64,000 nucleotides of DNA from an uncultured Alloprevotella sp. Its GTDB lineage: Bacteria; Bacteroidota; Bacteroidia; Bacteroidales; Bacteroidaceae. The notes beneath the pieces were generated by a model that searched no databases, was not told the DNA's origin, and saw only the letters and a program-made list of their open reading frames with translations. The position numbers and the translations under genes are program-made. Shown here piece by piece: positions 1-6,768 of the stretch; positions within the stretch are counted from its first letter, which is position 1; every line of letters begins with the position of its first letter. The DNA lies in NCBI GenBank assembly GCA_944320745.1, contig CALUIN010000044.1:1-64000 (forward strand), given 5' to 3'.

Positions 1-76
1 AGTCGGATGTTTTAAGCGACAGACAAGGGCAGAATAGGACTTGCCTGTCACACAAGCCCTATTGCTGCATTTTGGC

Positions 77-1150
77 TTAGGCAGTTGCAGCCGCCTCTTT
101 CAGCAAGGTAATGAAACAGTCGTTGTCCTTTACCTCTTTCAGTCTGCTTTCTTTCAGCTTCAAATTCTTCATGGCATCCAAAGCCTTGAATGCGTCCTCG
201 TCACTTGTCAGTGTCGCATAGGAATTGAATCCGTCTATAAAGTAACGCTTCGTGGCAAACATCACTGAAATGTTGGCTGCCTTGCAGAGAGTGACAAACT
301 TATGTCCTCTTTCAATATCCACCTTTGCATCTTTCGGCAGGGTAACGTCATCTCCTTTGAGAGCCTTTTTAATCAGGTTGTTGGAGAGTTTCTTGCCTGT
401 GAAGATGATGGATGAAGTGGACGGGTTGAATCCCTCGTTTATCAGGTCTGCCATGCTTGCGAACAAGTCCTTGTGATTTCCTGCTGTCAAAGCGGCAACT
501 ACAAGCCTGTCCTTGTTGCTCCAGCTTGTACCTGTGCCGTTTATGTCCACAAGGTACTCACCTACATTCTCCACACTTCTTACATGAGTGTTGGGTATCT
601 TGTAGTCCTTGCCTGCTGCAACAAGTTTGGCAAATGCCATGCCCCTGTGTTGTCCGTCAAGTATGACGAAATAATCATCGGCTTCTTCCACAGCAACCTT
701 GTTGCCTCTAATATCATGCAGCTCATATCCTGCTTCTGTCAGTGTCTTTGCGTCAGCAACGATTGTAGGATAGGCATTCTCGTACTTGCCGTTGCTTATC
801 AGGGCGATAAACTTGTCCACCTTTAAGTTGTCTATCGGACGGTTGTTTACCACATAGGCAATCTTCTTAGACACTTCTATCTTCTCACCTGTTGCTTCAT
901 CCACAACTTCAAAGGTCACAGGTGAATTGCCCAAGTTCTCTTGTGCCTGTCTTTCAGCTTCCACAGAATCATCATACTGCTTGTTTTTCGCATCGACGAC
1001 TTCCTGCTGTGCTTTGATTACGGCTTCATCTGCACCCCTGTTTTTGAGTGATTGCAGCAATTCTTCTGCTTGCTTCTTTGCTCTTTTCAACTCTGTAATG
1101 TTTGCACCCATTACAATGTTAGCCACTTGATTTTCTACTATAAATTTCAT
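77..1150 (-). CDS. DGQHR/ParB-like protein of a mobile element
   Basis: Predicted protein of about 357 aa, probably cytoplasmic. Counting from an upstream in-frame ATG at 1159, residues about 22-75 are a charged coiled coil (Lys/Glu/Gln-rich) and residues 163-180 hold FVILDGQHRGMAFAKLV, the DGQHR signature of ParB/Srx-like and DndB-like nucleotide-binding folds. A downstream ING-TGTSW-NKD stretch (about 206-217) resembles the N-S/T-W-D/E element I associate with such Bacteroidetes proteins. The AAGGAG sequence directly abuts the ATG at 1159 but sits 9 bases before the ATG at 1150, so 1150 is the better start. No helix-turn-helix is evident, so classical plasmid partitioning is not shown. It lies in an A+T-rich accessory block with recombinase genes. 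The DGQHR fold is fairly secure; the biological role is unknown. Confidence 0.7.
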   Translation of the reverse strand: MKFIVENQVANIVMGANITELKRAKKQAEELLQSLKNRGADEAVIKAQQEVVDAKNKQYDDSVEAERQAQENLGNSPVTFEVVDEATGEKIEVSKKIAYVVNNRPIDNLKVDKFIALISNGKYENAYPTIVADAKTLTEAGYELHDIRGNKVAVEEADDYFVILDGQHRGMAFAKLVAAGKDYKIPNTHVRSVENVGEYLVDINGTGTSWSNKDRLVVAALTAGNHKDLFASMADLINEGFNPSTSSIIFTGKKLSNNLIKKALKGDDVTLPKDAKVDIERGHKFVTLCKAANISVMFATKRYFIDGFNSYATLTSDEDAFKALDAMKNLKLKESRLKEVKDNDCFITLLKEAAATA

Positions 1151-1238
1151 TTTATCCATCTCCTTAAAGATTTATTGTTAATAATTCAGTTTGCTTGTAA
1201 CCACTAACCTATGCGCACTTGGCTTTCTGATTACGATG

Positions 1239-1246
1239 CAAAGGTA
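1239..1246 (-). promoter_or_regulatory. Bacteroidetes-type -7 element for the DGQHR gene
   Basis: On the minus strand this reads TACCTTTG, matching the TAnnTTTG -7 consensus, about 90 bases upstream of the start at 1150. No clear TTTG -33 element is present at the expected spacing, so the call rests on the -7 box alone. Confidence 0.4.
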
Positions 1247-1368
1247 CGGCGGCTTTCAGTGTAGTTATCAGGAATAAAATTGGTGTGTTTTTTATTCCCC
1301 TAACTCTTGCTTAGACCTCTTGTCCTTTGATACTGCAAAGATGAAAAGAATAGTAACAGGCTATCAGT

Positions 1369-1420
1369 AATAAAAAATCCCACTATTCCTATTCCCCTTT
1401 ACAGAGAATGGAATAATAGG
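1369..1420 (-). terminator. Possible terminator after the 296-aa ORF
   Basis: Minus-strand arms CCTATTATTCC and GGAATAGG can pair with a three-base bulge and are followed by a T-rich run (GGGATTTTTTATT). It lies just downstream of the stop at 1448. The stem is imperfect and A+T-rich, so confidence is low. Confidence 0.35.
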
Positions 1421-1447
1421 ACTATTAAAGAGTTGTATTATATCTGT

Positions 1448-2338
1448 TTAGATAGAGAAGTCTGGATAAATGCTGCTTACGTTATTAGGGTATTCGTAGT
1501 TCCTGTACTGTTTGAGATAGGATTTGAGCGTTTCATTTTCAAGCACAGTCCAACATTTGTTTTGGGATATTTTGGTGAAGTAAATTAGCTGACACACCAA
1601 GTCTGTTTCTTTAATGGAATAGTTGGCTCCTTTCTTCCTCTTAGCTCTTACCTGTGGTTGGGTATTGAAGAAACTAAGCAATATCCTTGCAAAGAAAGCT
1701 ATAAAGGGGGATTCTTTTAGCATGATGGATTCATCAGCCTGTTCTCTTTTATGTAGCTTCTTGTAATAATCCTCATCCACTTCTTTTTGGTAGTTGGTTA
1801 TCATGTCTGCTATGGCTTTAATGGCTAAGGAACTATCCACTACGATTTTCTGTTTTCCAGCCTTGAAAGTAAGGGTCATGGGTACATCTCCTGACTTGTT
1901 GATTGCCTCACAAAGTTCTGTCAGTTGCTCAACAGGGGTCAGTTTCATGGTTACACCATTATAAAAAAGGTTCTCGCAATAATCGTATGTAAAGAGAATG
2001 AGTAGCCAAAATTTATCTGCATCCAACTCCAAATCATTTAGTAGTTTTTGAATGGTTCTGTTATTGAGGTATTCTTTATAAAGGGACTTTGGAGCTATCT
2101 TGTTGGAATCATATCTGTCCTTAAAGATTCTCATGCAAAGTGTGGCTGTCAAAGGAACACATGATGCGTTTGCCTGTTCTGCTTCCTCTTTTGTGGCTTC
2201 TACAAAAGAAACATTAAAAGGATATTTGTAATCATCAAAATCAGGTAATAGGATTGCTTCTACAAGACCGATATATTCCATTAGCTCCACAGCACCCTCG
2301 TTCCACTTCAATTTATCTGTCATAATCCTTATGTTCAT
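1448..2338 (-). CDS. Unrecognised accessory protein
   Basis: Hydrophilic protein of about 296 aa with no signal peptide, no membrane segment and no motif I recognise. It has a basic stretch near residues 230-240 (QVRAKRKKGAN) and ends with a Tyr/Asn/Ser-rich tail. A -7 element at 2351-2358 puts transcription start near 2347, so an in-frame ATG at 2362 would be untranscribed. ATG 2338 and ATG 2323 are the candidates; 2323 has AAGG only 3 bases upstream. It is A+T-rich like its neighbours and encoded on the same strand as the recombinase remnants. I considered the RteC excision-regulator family and saw no convincing match. Function unknown. Confidence 0.6.
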   Translation of the reverse strand: MNIRIMTDKLKWNEGAVELMEYIGLVEAILLPDFDDYKYPFNVSFVEATKEEAEQANASCVPLTATLCMRIFKDRYDSNKIAPKSLYKEYLNNRTIQKLLNDLELDADKFWLLILFTYDYCENLFYNGVTMKLTPVEQLTELCEAINKSGDVPMTLTFKAGKQKIVVDSSLAIKAIADMITNYQKEVDEDYYKKLHKREQADESIMLKESPFIAFFARILLSFFNTQPQVRAKRKKGANYSIKETDLVCQLIYFTKISQNKCWTVLENETLKSYLKQYRNYEYPNNVSSIYPDFSI

Positions 2339-2350
2339 AATTGAATAATG

Positions 2351-2358
2351 CAAAATTA
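2351..2358 (-). promoter_or_regulatory. -7 element (TAATTTTG) for the 296-aa ORF
   Basis: The minus strand reads TAATTTTG, an exact TAnnTTTG match, 13-28 bases upstream of the two plausible start codons. No TTTG -33 element lies at 19-21 bases. It helps to exclude the most upstream ATG. Confidence 0.45.
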
Positions 2359-2426
2359 ACAAGAATATTCAATTTATGATTGTTGCAAGTGGGATTTCTT
2401 GATAATCGAAGCAAGCATTTCATGCT

Positions 2427-2510
2427 TCATCTATTTGCCATTGTAAAACTGCCAAGATAGATTTGCGTCACTCTTTCAGAACTATGTCCATGCAAGACTT
2501 GAGTCTGTAA
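2427..2510 (-). pseudogene. C-terminal remnant of a second tyrosine recombinase
   Basis: The minus strand encodes 27 codons ending in TGA that include VLHGHSSERVTQIYLGSF. This is the box II end of a tyrosine recombinase, with the conserved GH, a TTQ-like VTQ and the nucleophile Tyr in IYL. The reading frame upstream loses all integrase similarity. It is not the end of the neighbouring integrase, whose own box II (MAHKCITTTQRY) and stop codon lie at 2540. It is best read as the surviving tail of an older integrase, which implies that more than one element has entered here. It is too short for function. Confidence 0.6.
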
Positions 2511-2539
2511 ATAAGAGTAGATATAAATGAAAGTTAAAG

Positions 2540-3609
2540 TTACACCTTTAACGCACAATTGTAGCGTTGTGTGGTAGTAATGCACTTATGTGCCATCATG
2601 CTCTGGATGGTGCGGATATCTGTCCCTGCGGCAGCTTGCAGGGTAGCGAATGTTCTGCGGTATGAGTGGAAAGTGATATCCTTCGTGATTCCGGCAGAAC
2701 GAATCCATTCCTTCATCGGGTGCTGTGTCCAACTTCGTTTCAACCCTTTGAAAACCAGTCCAGTCTTTTCCGGGCTGTAGCCTATCAGTTTCAACGCTTC
2801 ATCGCTTATCGGAATGATGTCCTCTGTCTTGGTCTTTTGCGTAATGGTGTGGACGCATTTCCCACCGGCAGCAAAGTCAACGATTTCTTCCCAACAAAGG
2901 GAAAGCACATCGCTGAGCCGCAGGCTGGTCAGGCACGAAAAGAGGGAAGCAGTCTTTAGGACTGCTATCTTGCAAGGAGTCTCGGCCAGTCTGTACAGTT
3001 CTTCAACCGACAGATAGTCCTTTGCCACATCTTCCGTTTCAATCTTGTCCAGAAAGTCATTGACATTGGTCTTGATCATCCTGTTACGATAGAGGATTTT
3101 CAGGAATCCTCTGAAAGTGGACCAATAACCTGCAGCAGAATTTCTTGAGACCGGCCTGTTTCGCTTTAGCTGTCTTGCATTAAGCAGATATTCACGGAAC
3201 TTGTTGCAGAGGTCGACATCAATCTCTTCGAAAGTGCATTTGCCATGAACGAAGTTGTAGAAGTGCTGGTACACAAACGCCCATTTTTGGTCGTGTTTGC
3301 GTAGCTGCTTGCGGTAATATTCCAAAAATCGGATTTGAACTTACGCTTGTCAAAGAAATCATACCGTTCATTTACGATAGCTTCGAACCTCCGGCACCGG
3401 ATGACTTCCGCCTTTTCCGACATGGCGGCGTTGAAATCACGTTCACGCTGGTTCTTCGGATTGGCATAGATATAAATGTTCAATCCCTCATGACGGATGG
3501 TCTTCATCGTTTCTTGGTCACGGTAACCCGGATAGTAATCAAGGTAGAAAGACAGCATACCTTTCTTCAATGGGCGTGTCCTAAGTGTAACTGTTTTGCA
3601 TTCTGACAT
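2540..3609 (-). pseudogene. Tyrosine recombinase/integrase with one-base frameshift
   Basis: Site-specific recombinase of the Bacteroidetes integrase family. The N-terminal arm-binding part (3609 down to about 3324) and the core-binding/catalytic part (about 3325 down to 2540) are in different frames. Adding one T to a five-T run on the coding strand (plus-strand A-run 3324-3328) restores SDFLEYYRKQL and a 356-aa protein. The restored protein has the full catalytic set: Arg in SLRLSD (about 231), Lys in QKTKTE (about 259/261), His-x-x-Arg in HSYRR (315/318), His in MAHK (341) and Tyr in QRYN (350). The second part has only a TTG at its 5' edge, so it is not an independent gene. The break could be a real inactivating deletion, a homopolymer sequencing error or, less likely, recoding. 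Only six residues follow the Tyr, which is short. Confidence 0.85.
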
Positions 3610-3728
3610 AATGATGAATATTAAATGGTTATAGCTGATTTTTGCTGCGAAAGTCTTTAATGATGTTGTGCAGACCGTAATCAGCAGGGAATAATTTCCT
3701 GATAATTACAGTCGGTTACATTTAGCCG

Positions 3729-4604
3729 CTAACGGGCTCCCATGATGTGGTCAAATTCTACTTTCAGGAACCGCACGAAGCGGCCTTTCTTCTCCCGTTT
3801 GATTTCGTGAAATTGTAGGATGCCGTAAACCGAATCCCGTGTGAGGTTATATTTCTTCATGGCTTCCTGCACGGTGTAGTATTCCGATGAATCCTCTTCG
3901 GCGGTCTGCTTGGACAGGTCGAAATGAAGTTTAGAGTAGAATATCTGTCCGTGTTCCTTCTTTGAGGGTATGTTGTTGCGATAGACTTGCGAGCGGATGG
4001 CGACACGGGTCATACCATACTTCTTCTCGATTTCTTCGGGCGTGTACCATTCGGTCAAGGCATCGTCTGTCTTGTACTTGGCAAATGCCGCATCTATGTG
4101 TTTCTTGCTGTAGTAGTTGAACTGGCGAATCTTGACCTTTGGGACATCTTGCTCTCTGGTGTAAGTCCAGACCCATTTGGTGTTTACCTTATATTTTTCC
4201 GCTATCTGCTCTGCGGTATAATATTCCGTAATATCGACATCATCTTTGGGCTTGATGCTCTCGTAAGGTTTGGTTTTCAGCATTAACTCGATGTCGCTTC
4301 TGCGGATAAGAGACATTCTCGAGCTCAGCCGGGAAGCACGGAGTTTGTCCTCTTTCACCAACTTGTAAACATACTGCCGGGAAACTCCCATCAGTTTGGC
4401 CGTTTGGGAAAAGGTGAAGTATTCCTGACTCTCCAACTTTTTCTTCACTTCAACCATTTCCTGTATTTGCCGAAGTTCCATTCTCCGCTCTTTCATGCGG
4501 TGTTTGTAACCTCTCTTGGAGCATTGCGGACTGCAATAATTTGTGGTGGTCTTTTGCGCTATAAAAGGCTTGCCGCACCACTGGCAGATTCTTTTTACTT
4601 CCAT
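3729..4604 (-). CDS. Zinc finger plus four tandem winged-helix (Xis/MerR-like) modules
   Basis: DNA-binding protein of 291 aa. Cys7, Cys10, Cys24 and Cys28 form a CxxC...CxxxC zinc finger with the YCSPQC pattern, followed by a basic helix. Four helix-turn-helix modules of excisionase/MerR type follow, each opening with E-Y/W-Y/F-T, then a helix, then a recognition helix such as VSRQYVYKLV. They start near residues 61, 127, 185 and 241. The start has GGAGG 9 bases upstream, a strong ribosome site for this organism. It is encoded upstream of the integrase on the same strand and next to the attachment site, where recombination directionality factors usually lie. A role in excision or in control of the element is inferred. 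A general transcription regulator is the main alternative. Confidence 0.8.
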   Translation of the reverse strand: MEVKRICQWCGKPFIAQKTTTNYCSPQCSKRGYKHRMKERRMELRQIQEMVEVKKKLESQEYFTFSQTAKLMGVSRQYVYKLVKEDKLRASRLSSRMSLIRRSDIELMLKTKPYESIKPKDDVDITEYYTAEQIAEKYKVNTKWVWTYTREQDVPKVKIRQFNYYSKKHIDAAFAKYKTDDALTEWYTPEEIEKKYGMTRVAIRSQVYRNNIPSKKEHGQIFYSKLHFDLSKQTAEEDSSEYYTVQEAMKKYNLTRDSVYGILQFHEIKREKKGRFVRFLKVEFDHIMGAR

Positions 4605-4667
4605 GTCGTTTGTCCTCCATATTTTCGTTAAACCCTACTTGGGGGCTTACATTTAATTTCCCTTTTT

Positions 4668-4707
4668 GTCCACTCACGTAAACCATTGTCAACACACGTC
4701 AACTACT
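4668..4707. repeat. Four 10-bp-phased GT(C/A)(A/C)AC repeats
   Basis: Read on the plus strand: GTCCAC at 4668, GTAAAC at 4678, GTCAAC at 4688 and GTCAAC at 4698, each followed by a four-base spacer, giving an exact 10-base period. Sites on one face of the helix are typical of cooperative excisionase binding. The array lies 64 bases upstream of the four-module winged-helix gene and about 180 bases from the mnmE attachment site, so it may be an operator, an Int/Xis arm site or both. Confidence 0.65.
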
Positions 4708-4822
4708 GCGTCAGTGTGACATCGGGGCAAATCCCGAAAATGTTCCGTGGTAGAAATACGGTAGAAAAATATGGCGGACAACTGCCTCCGACTGCTATCA
4801 GCTGGATTTTGGACAAATAAAA

Positions 4823-4845
4823 AAGCCGCTGGAAATCAGCGGCTT
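4823..4845 (-). terminator. Intrinsic terminator downstream of mnmE
   Basis: On the minus strand AAGCCGCTG pairs perfectly with CAGCGGCTT around a five-base loop and is followed by TTTTTATTTG. It ends transcription 43 bases past the mnmE stop and so insulates the element from mnmE read-through. Confidence 0.85.
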
Positions 4846-4887
4846 CATTATAGTTGGTTCTAATTCGTTGCAGTCTGTTGCGTTCTT

Positions 4888-4915
4888 TCACTTTCCGATG
4901 CAAAAGTTGCGGAAA
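4888..4915. other. Putative attachment site at the 3' end of mnmE
   Basis: The last codons of mnmE (FCIGK and stop) mark the border between A+T-rich mobile-element DNA and ordinary chromosome. TTTCCG at 4892-4897 and CGGAAA at 4910-4915 form an inverted pair around 12 bases, a shape suited to tyrosine-recombinase core binding. The 3' end of trmE/mnmE is the known integration site of the SGI1 family in Gammaproteobacteria. The matching copy at the other element end is not in this window, so the site is inferred. Confidence 0.55.
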
Positions 4916-6318
4916 ATCGTGCTGAGCACGTCGTCGGTGGTGACCTCGCCGGCGATGTCGCTCAGGTGGTAAAGGCACTCGCGGATGTCCTGGCTGACGA
5001 GGTCACCGCTGACGCCGGACTGCAACGCCGGGACAACGCGCTGTATCGCCTCGCGGGCGCGGAGCAGGCAGTCATAGTGGCGGACATTAGTGATGATGAC
5101 GGGGTTGGCGGTCGCGTCGGGGATGCGGGATTCGCGGACCAGGAGCGCGCGCAGAGCGTCGAGGCCTTGCCCGCTGCGGGCGGAGATGAACAACTGCGGG
5201 CAGGCAAAGTCGCTAAAAGCGGCGGTGACGGCCTTGCGCTGTGGACCTGTCAAGGATTCGCTTTTGTTGAAGAGCAAAATCAACTCCTTGTCCGCAGTCC
5301 TTCGGCGGATTTCGGTTTTCAGTGTGTCCGCCTTGGATATGTCCATGCTGTCTATCATCCAGAGGACCATGTCGGCCTGGTCCATCTTGGCATACGCGCG
5401 GCTTATGCCGATGGACTCTATCTGGTCCGCCGTTTTGCGAAGTCCCGCTGTGTCGATAAACCGGAAGGTCAGTCCGTCGATGACCACCGTGTCTTCGATG
5501 ACATCGCGCGTTGTCCCGTGAATGTCGCTGACAATTGCTTTTTCTTCTCCGAGCAGCACATTGAGCAGGGTGGATTTTCCCGCATTGGTCTCTCCGACAA
5601 TGGCCACGGGGATGCCGTTTTTAATCGCATTGCCTGTGCGGAACGTCGCCGCCAGTTCGCCCAACTTCCGATCTATGCCCTGCGCTAAAGTCAGGAGTTC
5701 GGACCGGTCGGCAAAGACGAGGTCTTCGTGATCGGAGAAGTCCAGTTCCAGTTCCATCAAGGAAACAAAGTGAAGCAGCTTCTCGCGCAGGCCCGCCAGC
5801 TCGCGGCTGAATCCGCCGCGCAACTGCTGGATGGCTACCCGGTGGGCCGCCCTCGAATCGGCGGCAATCAGGTCGGCAACCGCCTCCGCCTGGCTCAAAT
5901 CCATTTTCCCGTTCAGGAATGCGCGCTGCGTAAATTCTCCCGGGTGCGCCATCCTGGCTCCGGCCTCAATCAACCGCGCGGTCAGTTCGCGCATGATGTA
6001 GGCTGAACCATGACAAAAAAATTCTACCGCGTCCTCGCCGGTGTAGGAGTGGGGAGCGCGGTACACGGCGGCCACGACTTCGTCCAGGCAGCTGCCGTCC
6101 TTCCGCAGAGCCTTGCCCAGCGTGAGCGTATAGCCGTCCTGTGCTGCAAGCGCCTTTCTGCAGACCTTGGCAGACTGGAAAATGTCGTCTGCTATGAGGA
6201 ATGTGTCGGGGCCGGACAGCCGGACTACGCCGATGGCGCCTCCCGGCGGCGTGGCGGCAGCGCAGATGGTGTCCGTATGGTTCACTGATTTTTCAAAGTG
6301 TAGAGTATGATTCATCAT
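4888..6318 (-). CDS. mnmE: tRNA modification GTPase MnmE (TrmE)
   Basis: With MnmG, MnmE installs the (carboxymethyl)aminomethyl group on U34 of certain tRNAs, using a folate one-carbon unit and GTP. The 476-aa protein has the N-terminal folate-binding domain, a helical domain and an inserted G domain: GETNAGKST (242-250), DTAG (289-292) and NKSE (351-354). The C-terminal FCIGK carries the essential Cys. The start at 6318 is followed by a second ATG, and no Shine-Dalgarno sequence separates them. Length is slightly above the usual 450-460. It appears intact although a mobile element abuts its stop codon. Confidence 0.97.
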   Translation of the reverse strand: MMNHTLHFEKSVNHTDTICAAATPPGGAIGVVRLSGPDTFLIADDIFQSAKVCRKALAAQDGYTLTLGKALRKDGSCLDEVVAAVYRAPHSYTGEDAVEFFCHGSAYIMRELTARLIEAGARMAHPGEFTQRAFLNGKMDLSQAEAVADLIAADSRAAHRVAIQQLRGGFSRELAGLREKLLHFVSLMELELDFSDHEDLVFADRSELLTLAQGIDRKLGELAATFRTGNAIKNGIPVAIVGETNAGKSTLLNVLLGEEKAIVSDIHGTTRDVIEDTVVIDGLTFRFIDTAGLRKTADQIESIGISRAYAKMDQADMVLWMIDSMDISKADTLKTEIRRRTADKELILLFNKSESLTGPQRKAVTAAFSDFACPQLFISARSGQGLDALRALLVRESRIPDATANPVIITNVRHYDCLLRAREAIQRVVPALQSGVSGDLVSQDIRECLYHLSDIAGEVTTDDVLSTIFRNFCIGK

Positions 6319-6768
6319 ATAGTTCTTGTCGATTAGAGATGCAATATTACAAAATTATCCGCGATAAGTCGCCGCACAAGGCTGTCTTTGTGCCGGTGGG
6401 TGCGGCATGGGGTCGGCGTAGGGCAGGGGAGTGCCCCATCCTTCCGTACAGGGCGGACCGGACATTAGCGCGATTGCTGTGCCGCCAGAGTAGCCGCCGG
6501 AAGACGGTCACATTGGAACGACTGTGGCGGCAGGAACGGCCCTAAGCCCCGTTCCCGCGGCGCCTATCCCCGTAAATTCTGCGCTTAGGCGAGTCGGCGC
6601 CGCGATAGGGCGCGCAACAACAGCGTGCATCACCCTGCCCGGGCGGGCATCGCCGAGTGTGGGCAAGTTAATGGTGCTGACTGCGCGGCCGTCTCATTGT
6701 TTTCTTGTAACTTTGCAGCGTGTGACCGCTTGGCGGCACAGCCAAACCAATGTTAGCGAAAATTGAGT
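6319..6768. other. 450-base intergenic region
   Basis: Divergent spacer between mnmE (minus) and the rlmD-type gene (plus). The middle part is fairly G+C-rich and I see no gene, RNA or clear remnant in it. The only supported feature is the TAACTTTG box at 6708-6715. Confidence 0.5.
6708..6715 (+). promoter_or_regulatory. -7 element (TAACTTTG) for the rRNA methyltransferase gene
   Basis: Exact TAnnTTTG match about 53 bases upstream of the ATG at 6769. A weak ATTG at 6696-6699 is too close to be a standard -33 element. Confidence 0.5.

Noticed and set aside
33-63. Hairpin at the left edge (AATAGGACTT with AAGCCCTATT)
   Set aside because: It pairs with one wobble on the minus strand past the DGQHR gene but lacks a T-tract, so I do not list it as a terminator.
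1448-2338. Assignment of the unrecognised accessory protein to the RteC excision-regulator family
   Set aside because: The conserved C-terminal Trp/Asp pattern expected of RteC is not seen; only the genomic setting is similar.
3322-3330. Programmed -1 frameshifting in the integrase
   Set aside because: The sequence GAT TTT TGG does not fit X-XXY-YYZ and no downstream pseudoknot is evident, so a one-base indel is simpler; it stays open in the findings.
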